Origin: an uncultured Oscillospiraceae bacterium
GTDB lineage: Bacteria > Bacillota > Clostridia > Oscillospirales > Oscillospiraceae
Reading direction: 5' to 3'
NCBI GenBank assembly: GCA_910588045.1
Contig: CAJUPS010000045.1
Span: 1-27,085 of the forward strand
DNA length: 27,085 nt
Each line of letters starts with the position of its first letter. Positions within the stretch are counted from its first letter, which is position 1. Below, piece by piece: positions 1-7,343 of this stretch. The translations under genes and the position numbers were made by a program. The notes below the pieces were generated by a model. It searched no databases and was not told where the DNA came from. It saw only the letters and a list, made by a program, of their open reading frames with translations.

Positions 1-117
1 CAGCAGTACGTTAGAACCGTGCGCAGAAGTAAGCACCGGCATCGGCCCACGGCACCGGAGATAGACCGGAAATCTAAAGGTCGTAGCGTAAACAATACCC
101 CCCGTAGTCAGGGGATT

Positions 118-161
118 CTCAAGGGCGGCGAAGCCCCCTTGAGGGTGCTTTTGGTTCTTTT
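118..161 (+). terminator. Possible intrinsic terminator
   Basis: CTCAAGGG (118-125) pairs with CCCTTGAG (136-143) over a 10-base loop, and is followed by a T-rich stretch (148-161). The T-run is interrupted and does not follow the stem at once, so termination is plausible rather than clear. It would end a transcript entering from the left. Confidence 0.3.
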
Positions 162-179
162 CGCACAAGCGAAAAGAAC
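154..179. repeat. Perfect 11-bp hairpin, repeat-family relative
   Basis: GTTCTTTTCGC (154-164) and GCGAAAAGAAC (169-179) form a perfect 11-bp stem with loop ACAA. Read on the minus strand, the hairpin is followed by CAAAAG. That resembles the hairpin plus CAAAAAG of the dispersed repeats at 10287 and 22512, so this may be a diverged, inverted member of the same family. Confidence 0.5.
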
Positions 180-183
180 GCCC

Positions 184-303
184 CGCCCGGCAGGGCGAAT
201 CTAACAAAAAGAAAAAAGCGGTCGCCGCCCGCAGGGCGGCAGAGAAGAAGCGGAGCGGCCCGTAGGGCCGCGGATGAAATGGGCGCCGCCCCGCAGGGGC
301 GGC
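184..303. repeat. Series of four GC-rich hairpins
   Basis: Four perfect inverted repeats follow one another: CGCCC/GGGCG (184-197, loop GGCA), GCCGCCC/GGGCGGC (224-240, loop GCA), CGGCCC/GGGCCG (256-270, loop GTA) and GCCGCCCC/GGGGCGGC (285-303, loop GCA). All share a CCC-loop-GGG core with a very short loop. The last ends 8 bases before the next gene's ribosome binding site, so the series would lie in that gene's leader RNA if transcription starts upstream. The function is unknown. Confidence 0.6.
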
Positions 304-323
304 AGGAGAGAAAGGAGCAGACG

Positions 324-2048
324 ATGGGATTTTCAGGTAGTGACGCCGGTGGCTTCCACTGGGAAGGCTTTGAGAGCGGCGCCCCCTCCCAACAACACCC
401 CCCAAAACCAAAGAAACCAAGAAAAGCAATCAAAAGCCCCGTCGCCAGGGTGGCGGTAAACCTTTTGGTGACCCTCCTGGTGGGATTTATCTACTTCTAC
501 TTTGAGCTCCCGGCCCTCAACCTCCAGGCCCCCGATTTCTACGTCTTTGCCCTGCTGATGTGCGGCGTCTACTGTTTGAGCGCGGTGATTACCTCCGGAT
601 TCCAGGGGGAGGGAGCGAGTCACTACTTTAAGTTCGTGAAAAAACAGTGCAAAATCCCGATGATCCTGGCCCTGGTGCTGGTGGCCTTGGCACTGGTGGG
701 CTCCCTGGTGGGCAGCGTCATCTTCCGGGCGAAATCCTACTCCGAGCTGCTGCCGGTGGAGGTCGGCGACTTCGCCGCCGAGGTGGATGAGATCTCCTAC
801 GACCAGATTCCCATGTTGGACAAGAACTCCGCGGAACGGCTGGGCGACCGGAAGCTGGGCGAGCTCAGCGATATGGTCTCCCAGTTCGAGGTGGTGGACG
901 ACTACACCCAGATCAACTACAAAGGACGCCCCGTGCGGGTGGCAACCCTCATGTACGCCGACCTCATCAAGTGGTTTACGAACCGGGGTGACGGATTACC
1001 CGCCTACATCCTCATTGATATGGTCACCCAGAGCGTGGAGCTGGTGCGCCTCCAGGAGGGCATCAAGTACACCAACGCCGAGCACCTGGGGCGAAACCTC
1101 TACCGCCATCTGCGCTTCCATTTCCCCACCTATATGTTCTCCACGCCTGTGATGGAGGTCAATGAGGAGGGGACGCCTTATTGGATCTGCCCCCGGATCG
1201 TCAAGACCATCGGCCTCTTCGGCGGCGTGGACGTGCAGGGCGCGGTGCTGGTCAACGCCATTACCGGTCAGTGCGAATACTGCGAGGAGGTCCCCTCCTG
1301 GGTGGATAACCTCTACCCCGCCGGACTTATTGTGCAGCAGTACGACTACTACGGCATGTACCACAACGGATTCTTTAACTCCATCTTCGGCCAGCGGGAC
1401 GTGACCGTCACCACCGACGACTACAACTACCTGGCCTTGGGCGACGACGTGTGGGTCTACACCGGCGTCACCTCCACCGGAGGCGACCAGTCCAACATCG
1501 GCTTCCTGCTGACCAACCAGCGGACCAAGGAGTCCAAGTTCTACTCCTGCGCCGGGGCCACCGAGCAGTCCGCGATGGCCTCCGCCAACGGCGAGCTGCA
1601 AAATCTGCGCTATCAGGCCACCTTCCCCCTGCTTCTGAACGTGGGCGGACAGCCCACCTACTTCATGGCCATGAAGGACGCCGCCGAGCTGGTGAAGAAG
1701 TACGCCATGGTCAACGTCCAGCAGTACCAGATCGTGGCCACCGGCGACACCGTGGCCCAGTGCGAGCAGAATTATCTTGCGATGCTCAGTCAGAACGGCC
1801 TGGTGGACGGCGATGCCGGTCTCTCCGGCACGGAGACGGCCGAGGGGACCATCGCCGAGATCCGATCCGCCGTGCTGGACGGCAACACCGTCTATTTTAT
1901 CCGGCTGACCGGCAGCGATATTTTCTACTCCGTCTCCGCCGTGGACCAGACGATGGCGGTGATCCTTAACGTCGGGGACCAGGTGACCATCACTTACCAC
2001 CCCGGGGAGGAGAGCATCCTGGGCGGCGTGGAGATCGAAAAAAGGTGA
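324..2048 (+). CDS. Large membrane protein of unknown function
   Basis: This encodes a 574-residue protein. ATG 324 is chosen because AAAGGAG lies at 311-317 with 6 bases of spacing; the open frame extends upstream to 279, but that part is hairpin sequence. The N-terminus (1-40) is polar and proline/lysine rich. Three hydrophobic helices follow at about 41-60, 71-91 and 111-133, and then a large mostly soluble region of some 440 residues, probably on one face of the membrane. The C-terminal ~60 residues look like a small beta-barrel (motifs such as GDQVTITYHPGE). I recall similar long proteins in many Clostridia under uninformative names, but I know no function and see no catalytic motif. It points toward the convergent PilZ/peptidase pair and has no obvious link to flagella. 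Confidence 0.85.
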   Translation: MGFSGSDAGGFHWEGFESGAPSQQHPPKPKKPRKAIKSPVARVAVNLLVTLLVGFIYFYFELPALNLQAPDFYVFALLMCGVYCLSAVITSGFQGEGASHYFKFVKKQCKIPMILALVLVALALVGSLVGSVIFRAKSYSELLPVEVGDFAAEVDEISYDQIPMLDKNSAERLGDRKLGELSDMVSQFEVVDDYTQINYKGRPVRVATLMYADLIKWFTNRGDGLPAYILIDMVTQSVELVRLQEGIKYTNAEHLGRNLYRHLRFHFPTYMFSTPVMEVNEEGTPYWICPRIVKTIGLFGGVDVQGAVLVNAITGQCEYCEEVPSWVDNLYPAGLIVQQYDYYGMYHNGFFNSIFGQRDVTVTTDDYNYLALGDDVWVYTGVTSTGGDQSNIGFLLTNQRTKESKFYSCAGATEQSAMASANGELQNLRYQATFPLLLNVGGQPTYFMAMKDAAELVKKYAMVNVQQYQIVATGDTVAQCEQNYLAMLSQNGLVDGDAGLSGTETAEGTIAEIRSAVLDGNTVYFIRLTGSDIFYSVSAVDQTMAVILNVGDQVTITYHPGEESILGGVEIEKR

Positions 2049-2063
2049 GTTGAGCCAAGAAAT

Positions 2064-2097
2064 GCCCCCGCTGCGGACGGATGTCCGCGGCGGGGGC
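2064..2097. terminator. Two-way terminator between convergent genes
   Basis: A 15-bp stem with one G-T wobble (2064-2078 with 2083-2097, loop GGAT) fills most of the 53-base gap between the stops of the membrane protein (2048) and the minus-strand peptidase (2102). The T-rich flanks are short on both sides (ATTT type). The position between converging stops and the stem strength support a shared terminator. Confidence 0.7.
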
Positions 2098-2101
2098 TGA
2101 T

Positions 2102-2863
2102 TTATGTTTCCGGTTGCAGCGCGAACCACTCCTCCAGGGTTTGCCCGCCTCGGTCCTCGTCCAACCATCGGCGGTAGGACAGCAGGACCTCATGGACGCC
2201 GCCGAAGCGGCGGACCAGTTCGTCCACCGCCAGGAAGCTGCGCCAGTATTCAAAGAAGATGCTGGCATAGTCCCCCTCATAGGTCTTCGCGCCGAAGTCC
2301 TCCAGGGGATGGCCTCCGTACCGGCTCTCCAGCAGTTCCACCAACAGGCGGTTGATCCGGGACTCCGCGGCGAACGCCGCCTCCGAGAGGAAATACCGCC
2401 GCCCGATATACTCCACCATGCCCTCCTCGAACCAGACGCCCGATTCCCGTGCATCGTCATCGTCAAAATCGGGGAATACTGCAATGTGGTGGGCCAGCTC
2501 GTGGCCCAGGATGGACAGCAGGCGGTCGTCGTCCACCGCCGTCCCGTAATAGGCGCGGATCTCCCGGACCGCCGCGCTCTCCTCCAGGCCCTCCAGCTGA
2601 CTGAGCCAGATGTCCCGCCAGACGGCCGGGTCCGGGCAGAACATGACCCTGTACTCGTTGGTGTAGGCGGGGACCGGGATGTCGCTGAGCAGTGCGGTGG
2701 CGGCCTCCCGGCCGGTCCAGACAATGGCGCGGGGGAGCGCCTGGACGGCGTACTCCGCTTGCAGGAACCGGACGTATGCCTCCAGCCGGGGCCGGAGACG
2801 GGCGGCGGCGGCCTGATAGGCGCACAGCTGGGCCTCGCTCTCTACAGTGAACAGGCTGCGCAC
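2102..2863 (-). CDS. Small HExxH zinc metallopeptidase-like protein
   Basis: This encodes a 253-residue protein with HELAHH at residues 121-126 (H121, E122, H125). Some 22-26 residues later comes WFEEGMVEY (144-152), whose glutamate E146 or E147 fits the third zinc ligand of gluzincin-type peptidases (the WFxEGxAxY pattern of MA-clan enzymes). No signal peptide or membrane helix is seen, so it should be cytoplasmic. The start is GTG at 2861-2863. Its AGGAG ribosome site overlaps the end of the upstream PilZ gene and only 3 bases separate the two genes, so they are probably translationally coupled. The substrate is unknown. The zinc-site assignment rests on motif spacing alone. Calling it an active peptidase is inference, since some relatives are inactive. 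Confidence 0.75.
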   Translation of the reverse strand: MRSLFTVESEAQLCAYQAAAARLRPRLEAYVRFLQAEYAVQALPRAIVWTGREAATALLSDIPVPAYTNEYRVMFCPDPAVWRDIWLSQLEGLEESAAVREIRAYYGTAVDDDRLLSILGHELAHHIAVFPDFDDDDARESGVWFEEGMVEYIGRRYFLSEAAFAAESRINRLLVELLESRYGGHPLEDFGAKTYEGDYASIFFEYWRSFLAVDELVRRFGGVHEVLLSYRRWLDEDRGGQTLEEWFALQPET

Positions 2864-2866
2864 GGC

Positions 2867-3529
2867 TCACTCCTGCTGCTTGCGCTGCTGCTGGCGCTGC
2901 TGACGCTGCTGCTGGAAGATGAAGCTGCGCAGGGCCGCCTCGTGGCGGGAGAGCAGGTTGACAAACTTACAGCCGTAGCCGTAGAGGATCTGGTTCTGGG
3001 ACAGGGAGGCATCCTCCGTGCGCAGGACCTGGGCGCTGAGGGTCATGGCGTTCCGGTTCCCGGGCTCCGCAAAGTCGAACCAGACCCGCCGTCCCACGTT
3101 CAGCAGCAGGGAGGTACGCAGATACACGCCCCCGGCGCTGATGTTGACGATGGTGGCCGGAATGCCCAGCGAGGAGGGCTCGATGGGGTCGCCGGGCTGA
3201 TAGGTGGCGTGCAGCATGACGTTCATCCCCAGGGGGATCTTGACATCCTGGCGGCGCTGGTCCTGGATGAGCTGCTCGAGGACCTCGCAGCGCAGGGAGC
3301 ACAGTTCGCCCCCCGGCAGCGGCAGGGCGGCCGACAGGCGGCAGCGGCAGATGACCCGCCCCAGGACGGGATCGTAAAACACCACCCGGTAGTTGGTGTT
3401 GGCTTTATAGACGGCGGCCCGGGGGATGACCAGAAGGATCGCCCCGCTGTGCCCCACGCTGACCCGGCACTGACAGACCAGCGCGCCTGATTTATCCAAG
3501 ACTTCCGCTTTCTTGCACTTCTCAAACAT
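2867..3529 (-). CDS. PilZ-domain c-di-GMP receptor, YcgR-like
   Basis: This encodes a 220-residue protein with an N-terminal beta-rich region (about 1-85, YcgR-N/PilZN-like) and a C-terminal PilZ domain (about 90-205). The c-di-GMP motifs are R92-R93-x-x-x-K97, where RRxxxR is usual, and N129-x-S131-x-x-G134; YGCKFVNL (184-191) is a typical later PilZ strand. In this family (YcgR, B. subtilis YpfA/MotI) c-di-GMP binding slows or disengages the flagellar motor. The last 14 residues are a glutamine/arginine tail encoded by CTG/CAG-like triplets. ATG 3529 has AAGGAG at 7 bases and a sigma-A promoter upstream. It is divergent from flgM and co-transcribed with the peptidase. The PilZ family is secure; the brake role is inference from family and position. 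Confidence 0.85.
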   Translation of the reverse strand: MFEKCKKAEVLDKSGALVCQCRVSVGHSGAILLVIPRAAVYKANTNYRVVFYDPVLGRVICRCRLSAALPLPGGELCSLRCEVLEQLIQDQRRQDVKIPLGMNVMLHATYQPGDPIEPSSLGIPATIVNISAGGVYLRTSLLLNVGRRVWFDFAEPGNRNAMTLSAQVLRTEDASLSQNQILYGYGCKFVNLLSRHEAALRSFIFQQQRQQRQQQRKQQE

Positions 3530-3592
3530 AAGCCGGCTCCTTATTTTCCGTCCGGGGAGCGGCGGCGCCCCCGGGTATTGTTCATCTTAACT

Positions 3593-3621
3593 ATTATATA
3601 GGAAATGCCCCCGGCTTGCAA
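3593..3621 (-). promoter_or_regulatory. Sigma-A promoter for pilZ-peptidase operon
   Basis: On the minus strand TTGCAA (3616-3621) is followed, after exactly 17 bases, by a perfect TATAAT (3593-3598). Transcription would start near 3586, giving a leader of about 57 bases before the PilZ ATG. This suggests housekeeping rather than sigma-D control. Confidence 0.7.
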
Positions 3622-3733
3622 TGGAATTTTTCAAAAGTTTTTGCCTTTTTCGACAGGGGGTCTCCACAGAACCCGGATTTTCCGGGGATTTCACAAAAAT
3701 TTTCCCGAGCTGCGTTATTTTTTTCCTTTCCCG

Positions 3734-3741
3734 ACCGATAA
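3734..3741 (+). promoter_or_regulatory. Candidate sigma-D (FliA) -10 box before flgM
   Basis: ACCGATAA resembles the sigma-D/sigma-28 -10 consensus GCCGATAT. No good TAAA -35 lies 15 bases upstream (TTAT at 3715-3718). Position supports it: flgM and the hook-junction genes behind it are normally sigma-D dependent late genes, and the site is about 90 bases before the flgM ATG. The 3530-3830 gap holds only this, the divergent promoter and a hairpin. Confidence 0.45.
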
Positions 3742-3789
3742 AAATAATACGAAGATGTCTATGCCTATTCCGGATGACATGGCCTTGGG

Positions 3790-3806
3790 CCGGTCCGCTG
3801 GACCGG
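3790..3806 (+). promoter_or_regulatory. Leader hairpin upstream of flgM
   Basis: CCGGTCC (3790-3796) and GGACCGG (3800-3806) form a perfect 7-bp stem with loop GCT. It lies between the candidate promoter and the flgM ribosome site (GGGAGGT, 3816-3822), so it would be at the 5' end of the late-gene mRNA. There is no T-run, so it is not a terminator. A role in RNA stability or translation control is speculative. Confidence 0.35.
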
Positions 3807-3830
3807 CACGACGATGGGAGGTCAGTTAGT

Positions 3831-4136
3831 ATGCTGATTACAGGAACCGAGGGCTACCTGCCCGTACAAAAGAAAAGCACGGCCCGTCTGGCGGGCGGCA
3901 CCAACGCCCACCGGGCCCGGGCCCTGGGGGGGCACTATGACCAGGTGGCCGTCTCCTCCGAGCAGGAGAGAACGAGCTTCCGGGAGATGGCGGCCAGTCT
4001 GTCCTACCAGGTGCGCACCTGCAACACCACCGGGAAGATCCAGGAGCTCCACCGCCAGGTGAGCGCCGGGGAGTACCGGATCGAGCCCAGGGAGACCGCG
4101 GCGCGGATGCTGCTGATGATGGAGGAGGGCGAGTAA
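3831..4136 (+). CDS. flgM: Anti-sigma-28 factor FlgM
   Basis: This encodes a 101-residue protein. Family role: FlgM binds sigma-28 (sigma-D) and blocks late flagellar transcription until it is exported through the finished hook. The C-terminal part (about residues 68-97, GKIQELHRQVSAGEYRI...AARMLL) matches the sigma-binding helices seen in Firmicutes FlgM, where a short 'SGxY' turn separates two helices. The N-terminal half is disordered-looking, as expected for an export substrate. ATG 3831 has GGGAGGT 8 bases upstream; the frame runs open further upstream without a better start. The stop overlaps the flgN start as TAATG, so the two are translationally coupled. The position before flgN-flgK-flgL is the conserved Firmicutes order. 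Confidence 0.88.
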   Translation: MLITGTEGYLPVQKKSTARLAGGTNAHRARALGGHYDQVAVSSEQERTSFREMAASLSYQVRTCNTTGKIQELHRQVSAGEYRIEPRETAARMLLMMEEGE

Positions 4137-4579
4137 TGGCCGGAACCTGGCGGGATTACCTGTCCCTCATGGAGAGCCTGGGGAAGAAGCTCGACGAGCT
4201 CACGGAGCTCGAGCGGACCAAGATCCGGGCCGTGGGGAGCAGCGACCTGGAGGAGCTGGAGGCGTGCATGAAGCAGGAGCAGGTCGTCAGCCTCTCCCTG
4301 CGCGGCATGGACCAGAAGCGGGATAAGCTGCTCTCCGCGCTGGGCATCGCTGGCGTGCGCCTGCGGGACCTGGTGGAGCACGCGCCCGACGAGCTCAAGC
4401 AGGAGACCAAGGAGGCCGCAGAACAATTGCGGCGGAAATATGAGCTGTTCCAGTCTGCTTCCGGCGTGGCGCGGAATACGCTGGAGTGCAACCTCCACGC
4501 CATCGAGCAGATCCAGAAGGCCCAGGAGGGTCGGGAGCCAGAGGAGAAACCGGCCCGGCAGTCGGATTTCCGGGCTTGA
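4136..4579 (+). CDS. flgN: Flagellar export chaperone FlgN
   Basis: This encodes a 147-residue, almost entirely helical, charged protein matching the FlgN family in length and pattern (WRDYLSLMESLGKKLDEL near the start, a long coiled-coil-like middle). FlgN binds the C-termini of the junction proteins FlgK and FlgL in the cytoplasm and brings them to the export gate. The ATG overlaps the flgM stop by one base. flgK, its expected client gene, lies 30 bases downstream. FlgN is a divergent family; the assignment rests mainly on helical content, size and conserved position. Confidence 0.85.
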   Translation: MAGTWRDYLSLMESLGKKLDELTELERTKIRAVGSSDLEELEACMKQEQVVSLSLRGMDQKRDKLLSALGIAGVRLRDLVEHAPDELKQETKEAAEQLRRKYELFQSASGVARNTLECNLHAIEQIQKAQEGREPEEKPARQSDFRA

Positions 4580-4609
4580 TCTTTTGTGAGAATAAGGAGA
4601 CACTGAAAT

Positions 4610-7318
4610 ATGGCAGTTATCGGTACGTTTAGTTCGTTTACCACCGCTCGTCTGGGAATCTATGCCTCCCAGGCGTCCTTGAATATCACGGGCAACAATA
4701 TTGCCAACATCAATACGACGGGATACACCCGCCAGCGGCTGGACCTGGTGAGCCTGTACTCCAAGAATACGGGCAAGTACGCCAACGTCTTCAACACCAA
4801 CATCGGCTACGGCGTCCTCACCGAGAGCCGTACCCAGCTGCGGGACCCCTTTCTGGACATCCGCTACCGCAATGAAAATACCAACCTGGCCGCCAACGCG
4901 GAGAAATACAACGGCCTCTATCAGCTCAGTCACACCCTCGACGAGGTGAACAAGGGCACCGAAAAGGACGAGGGCTACGGCGTCATTCAAGCCTGCCTGA
5001 AAAACTTCGTCACGGCTCTGGAGGAGCTGCACAAGAACGTGGGCTCCCAGGAGTTCGACCGGCAAGTCCGGGGCGAGGCGGAGTCCCTGTCCACCTTCTT
5101 CAACGAGGCGGCCAAGGCGCTCCAGAGCGTCTACGACGGTAAGAAGGAGGAGTTCACCCAGACCATCAAGGAGACCAACCTGCTGCTCACCGACATCCGG
5201 GACCTCAACGAGCAGATCCGCACCGCGGCCCTCTACGGGGACAACGCCCTGGAGCTGCGGGACCAGCGGAACCTGGACCTGGATAAGCTCAGCGAGATGA
5301 TGCACATCAACGTGGAATACTCCATGGAGCGGGTGGATCAGTTCACCGAGGTGGAGAAGCTGACCGTCACCATTGCGGGCAGCAAGGGCCCCGATGGCAA
5401 GCCCATCAAGCTCATCGACGGAATCTACGGTGCGCAGATCAGCTTGCAGGAGAGAGAGCCGCAGCTGAATCCCAATGCTGACGCCTCAAAGATTCTGGCG
5501 GCGAAGGACCAGGCGCAGGCGAAGGCGGAGGCGGCCAACCCAATAACAGATCAAATGATACAGAACCGGGCCACTTCATTGAGAAAGGGACCGAATGGAA
5601 ATGATGGCATTGATGCTGCAAACCCCAAAACGGAATCTCCCTGGAAGGAAAGACTGGAGGCCCTGGAAGAAAAGAAGATTGAGGAAGCGAAAAAGGAAGC
5701 GGAAAAATCTTTTACGGATACGACGACAGATGCCGAAAAAGAAGCTGCACTTAAAAAAGCGGAGGAAGAGGGTAAGAAGGCTGCGCAGCAAGCTCTCGAT
5801 GGCGAATGGGAAACTGAGATGCAGGCGAAGGCGGAACGGCTTGCGAATAAAGAGCTGAAGGCAGAGCAGCAGGAAGCGATCAATAAAGCGGTTGCAAATG
5901 ACCCGGATCTTGCAAAAGCGGTAGAAGATTTCGGCAAGTACCTCAAGAAAGACGGCACTGCCACCAACGACCTCTACAAGAAAAACGCGGATGGCTCTAT
6001 CGTATATGAAGACGGTAAACCTGTCTATGACGAGGATGTGCTGACCTACCCCAATGAAAAGTTCCTCCTCCAGGTGGATCCCTTGAAGGACCGGCGGGAG
6101 CGGCTGATGATCGACTCCAACACCGTCAGCAAGAAGAGCGAAGTCGTGGAGCTGAACGATACCGTGCTTTACGGCAAGATCCAGTCCCAGCGGGAGCTTC
6201 TCACCGAGGAGGGCGAGTACGCCAGCGAGACCGACCTGAACAAGAATACCGACCCGCCGCGCCTGAGCGGCGACCCGGACGCCAGCTCCAAGCGGGGCAT
6301 TCCCTTCTACCAGAAGGCCCTGAACAGTCTGGCCCGGCAGTTCGCCGAGGAGTTCAACCAGGCCAACCAGCTCCCGGCTACGACGGTGTATCAGCAGATG
6401 GATGTTGTGGTTGACGCAGATGGTAAGCTCATTCCGGGGGCCGATCCGACCATGCCGCTGCAGCCAGACCAGAAAAAAGTAACCGCCTTTATTGACAAGA
6501 GCGACCCGGATAATCCCGCTCCCCTTCTGGATGCGGATGACAAGGTCATCACAGTGGATGATGTTACCAAAGAAGTCGAGCAGGAGAAGCGGGACGAAAA
6601 CGGTAACGTCGTGATGGACGAAAAAGGCAACCCCGTCATGGAGACTGTGCGTGTTCCGTATACCCTACAGGATGTGATGAACGCTCCGGAGGCGGACCGG
6701 GAGGAAATGGCCGAAAAGTACGCCCAGGCGGGAGAGCTGCAAAATCTCTTGGCGCAGAAGGGCGTGAAGGACCCGCTCTACGAGTTCTATGATGGCGGCG
6801 TCCTCTTCAGCAACAACGGCAACACCAACGACCCCAGCAACATCACAGCCGCGAATATCACCATCTCCCACGGCTGGGCCACGGAGACGGTGCATATCCT
6901 CAACGACAAGCGGCCCGACAGCTACCGGGAGGACGGCAGCGTCATCCATCACACCAGCCGCAACGAGAACATCCAGCACATGATTACCCTCTTCGACAAG
7001 CAGCTCGAATACGACGCCCGGGATATGCAGGCCGATTCCGCCGCCACGCTGCCCATCTTCAAGGGCTCCTTCCGGGAGGTGTACACCACCATCGAGGGCA
7101 TCCTGGGCACGGAACAGAACATCACCGGCGGCAAGATGGACAATTATCAGCTGATGACGCTGAACCTGGAGAACGACCGGCAGAGCGTGTCCGGCGTGGA
7201 CCTCAACGACGAGGCCACCAACATGATGCAGTTCAGCAAGTCCTATGCCGCCGCCTGCCGCCTGCTGACCACCATCGACTCGATGCTCGACAAGCTCATC
7301 AACGGCACCGCGATTTAA
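4610..7318 (+). CDS. flgK: Hook-filament junction protein FlgK, enlarged
   Basis: FlgK (HAP1) is the first junction layer between hook and filament. The N-terminus has the flagellar rod-type motif (LNITGNNIANINTTGYTRQR, residues 24-43). The C-terminus (about 860-902) has the matching helix with NMMQFSKSYAAACRLLTTID. At 902 residues it is far longer than the usual ~500-600. The excess lies in two central inserts: about residues 277-484 (5440-6060), beginning with a Lys/Glu/Ala-rich region likely to be coiled coil, and about 590-694 (6377-6690), an acidic stretch with repeated DxDGK/DENGN turns. Both have lower G+C and different codon choice from the flanks; hand counts give 29/60 G+C at 5641-5700 against 37/60 at 7201-7260. 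The ends that build the core are intact, so the protein should assemble. The RBS is AAGGAG at 4594-4599. Confidence 0.93.
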   Translation: MAVIGTFSSFTTARLGIYASQASLNITGNNIANINTTGYTRQRLDLVSLYSKNTGKYANVFNTNIGYGVLTESRTQLRDPFLDIRYRNENTNLAANAEKYNGLYQLSHTLDEVNKGTEKDEGYGVIQACLKNFVTALEELHKNVGSQEFDRQVRGEAESLSTFFNEAAKALQSVYDGKKEEFTQTIKETNLLLTDIRDLNEQIRTAALYGDNALELRDQRNLDLDKLSEMMHINVEYSMERVDQFTEVEKLTVTIAGSKGPDGKPIKLIDGIYGAQISLQEREPQLNPNADASKILAAKDQAQAKAEAANPITDQMIQNRATSLRKGPNGNDGIDAANPKTESPWKERLEALEEKKIEEAKKEAEKSFTDTTTDAEKEAALKKAEEEGKKAAQQALDGEWETEMQAKAERLANKELKAEQQEAINKAVANDPDLAKAVEDFGKYLKKDGTATNDLYKKNADGSIVYEDGKPVYDEDVLTYPNEKFLLQVDPLKDRRERLMIDSNTVSKKSEVVELNDTVLYGKIQSQRELLTEEGEYASETDLNKNTDPPRLSGDPDASSKRGIPFYQKALNSLARQFAEEFNQANQLPATTVYQQMDVVVDADGKLIPGADPTMPLQPDQKKVTAFIDKSDPDNPAPLLDADDKVITVDDVTKEVEQEKRDENGNVVMDEKGNPVMETVRVPYTLQDVMNAPEADREEMAEKYAQAGELQNLLAQKGVKDPLYEFYDGGVLFSNNGNTNDPSNITAANITISHGWATETVHILNDKRPDSYREDGSVIHHTSRNENIQHMITLFDKQLEYDARDMQADSAATLPIFKGSFREVYTTIEGILGTEQNITGGKMDNYQLMTLNLENDRQSVSGVDLNDEATNMMQFSKSYAAACRLLTTIDSMLDKLINGTAI

Positions 7319-7343
7319 CGGGCGGTAAAGGAGGACATTTGAT

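Larger units (their letters stand above)
1..323. other. Gene-free leader with hairpin series
   Basis: No frame here looks like a real protein; the short open frames are low-complexity and have no convincing ribosome binding site. The first ~110 bases show nothing I recognise and may be the tail of an upstream transcript. From 118 on, the stretch is dominated by inverted repeats: an 8-bp stem with a T-rich tail, an 11-bp perfect hairpin at 154-179, and four GC-rich hairpins between 184 and 303, the last ending just before the ribosome binding site (AAAGGAG, 311-317) of the next gene. Confidence 0.6.

Noticed and set aside
996..2168. Long minus-strand open frame opposite the membrane protein
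   Set aside because: It is His/Val/Gly-rich low-complexity translation caused by high-GC codon bias of the real gene, with no ribosome site.
2081..3490. Plus-strand open frame of ~470 codons over the PilZ/peptidase pair
   Set aside because: It is antisense to two genes with clear motifs (HExxH, PilZ) and crosses the terminator hairpin; its translation is low-complexity.
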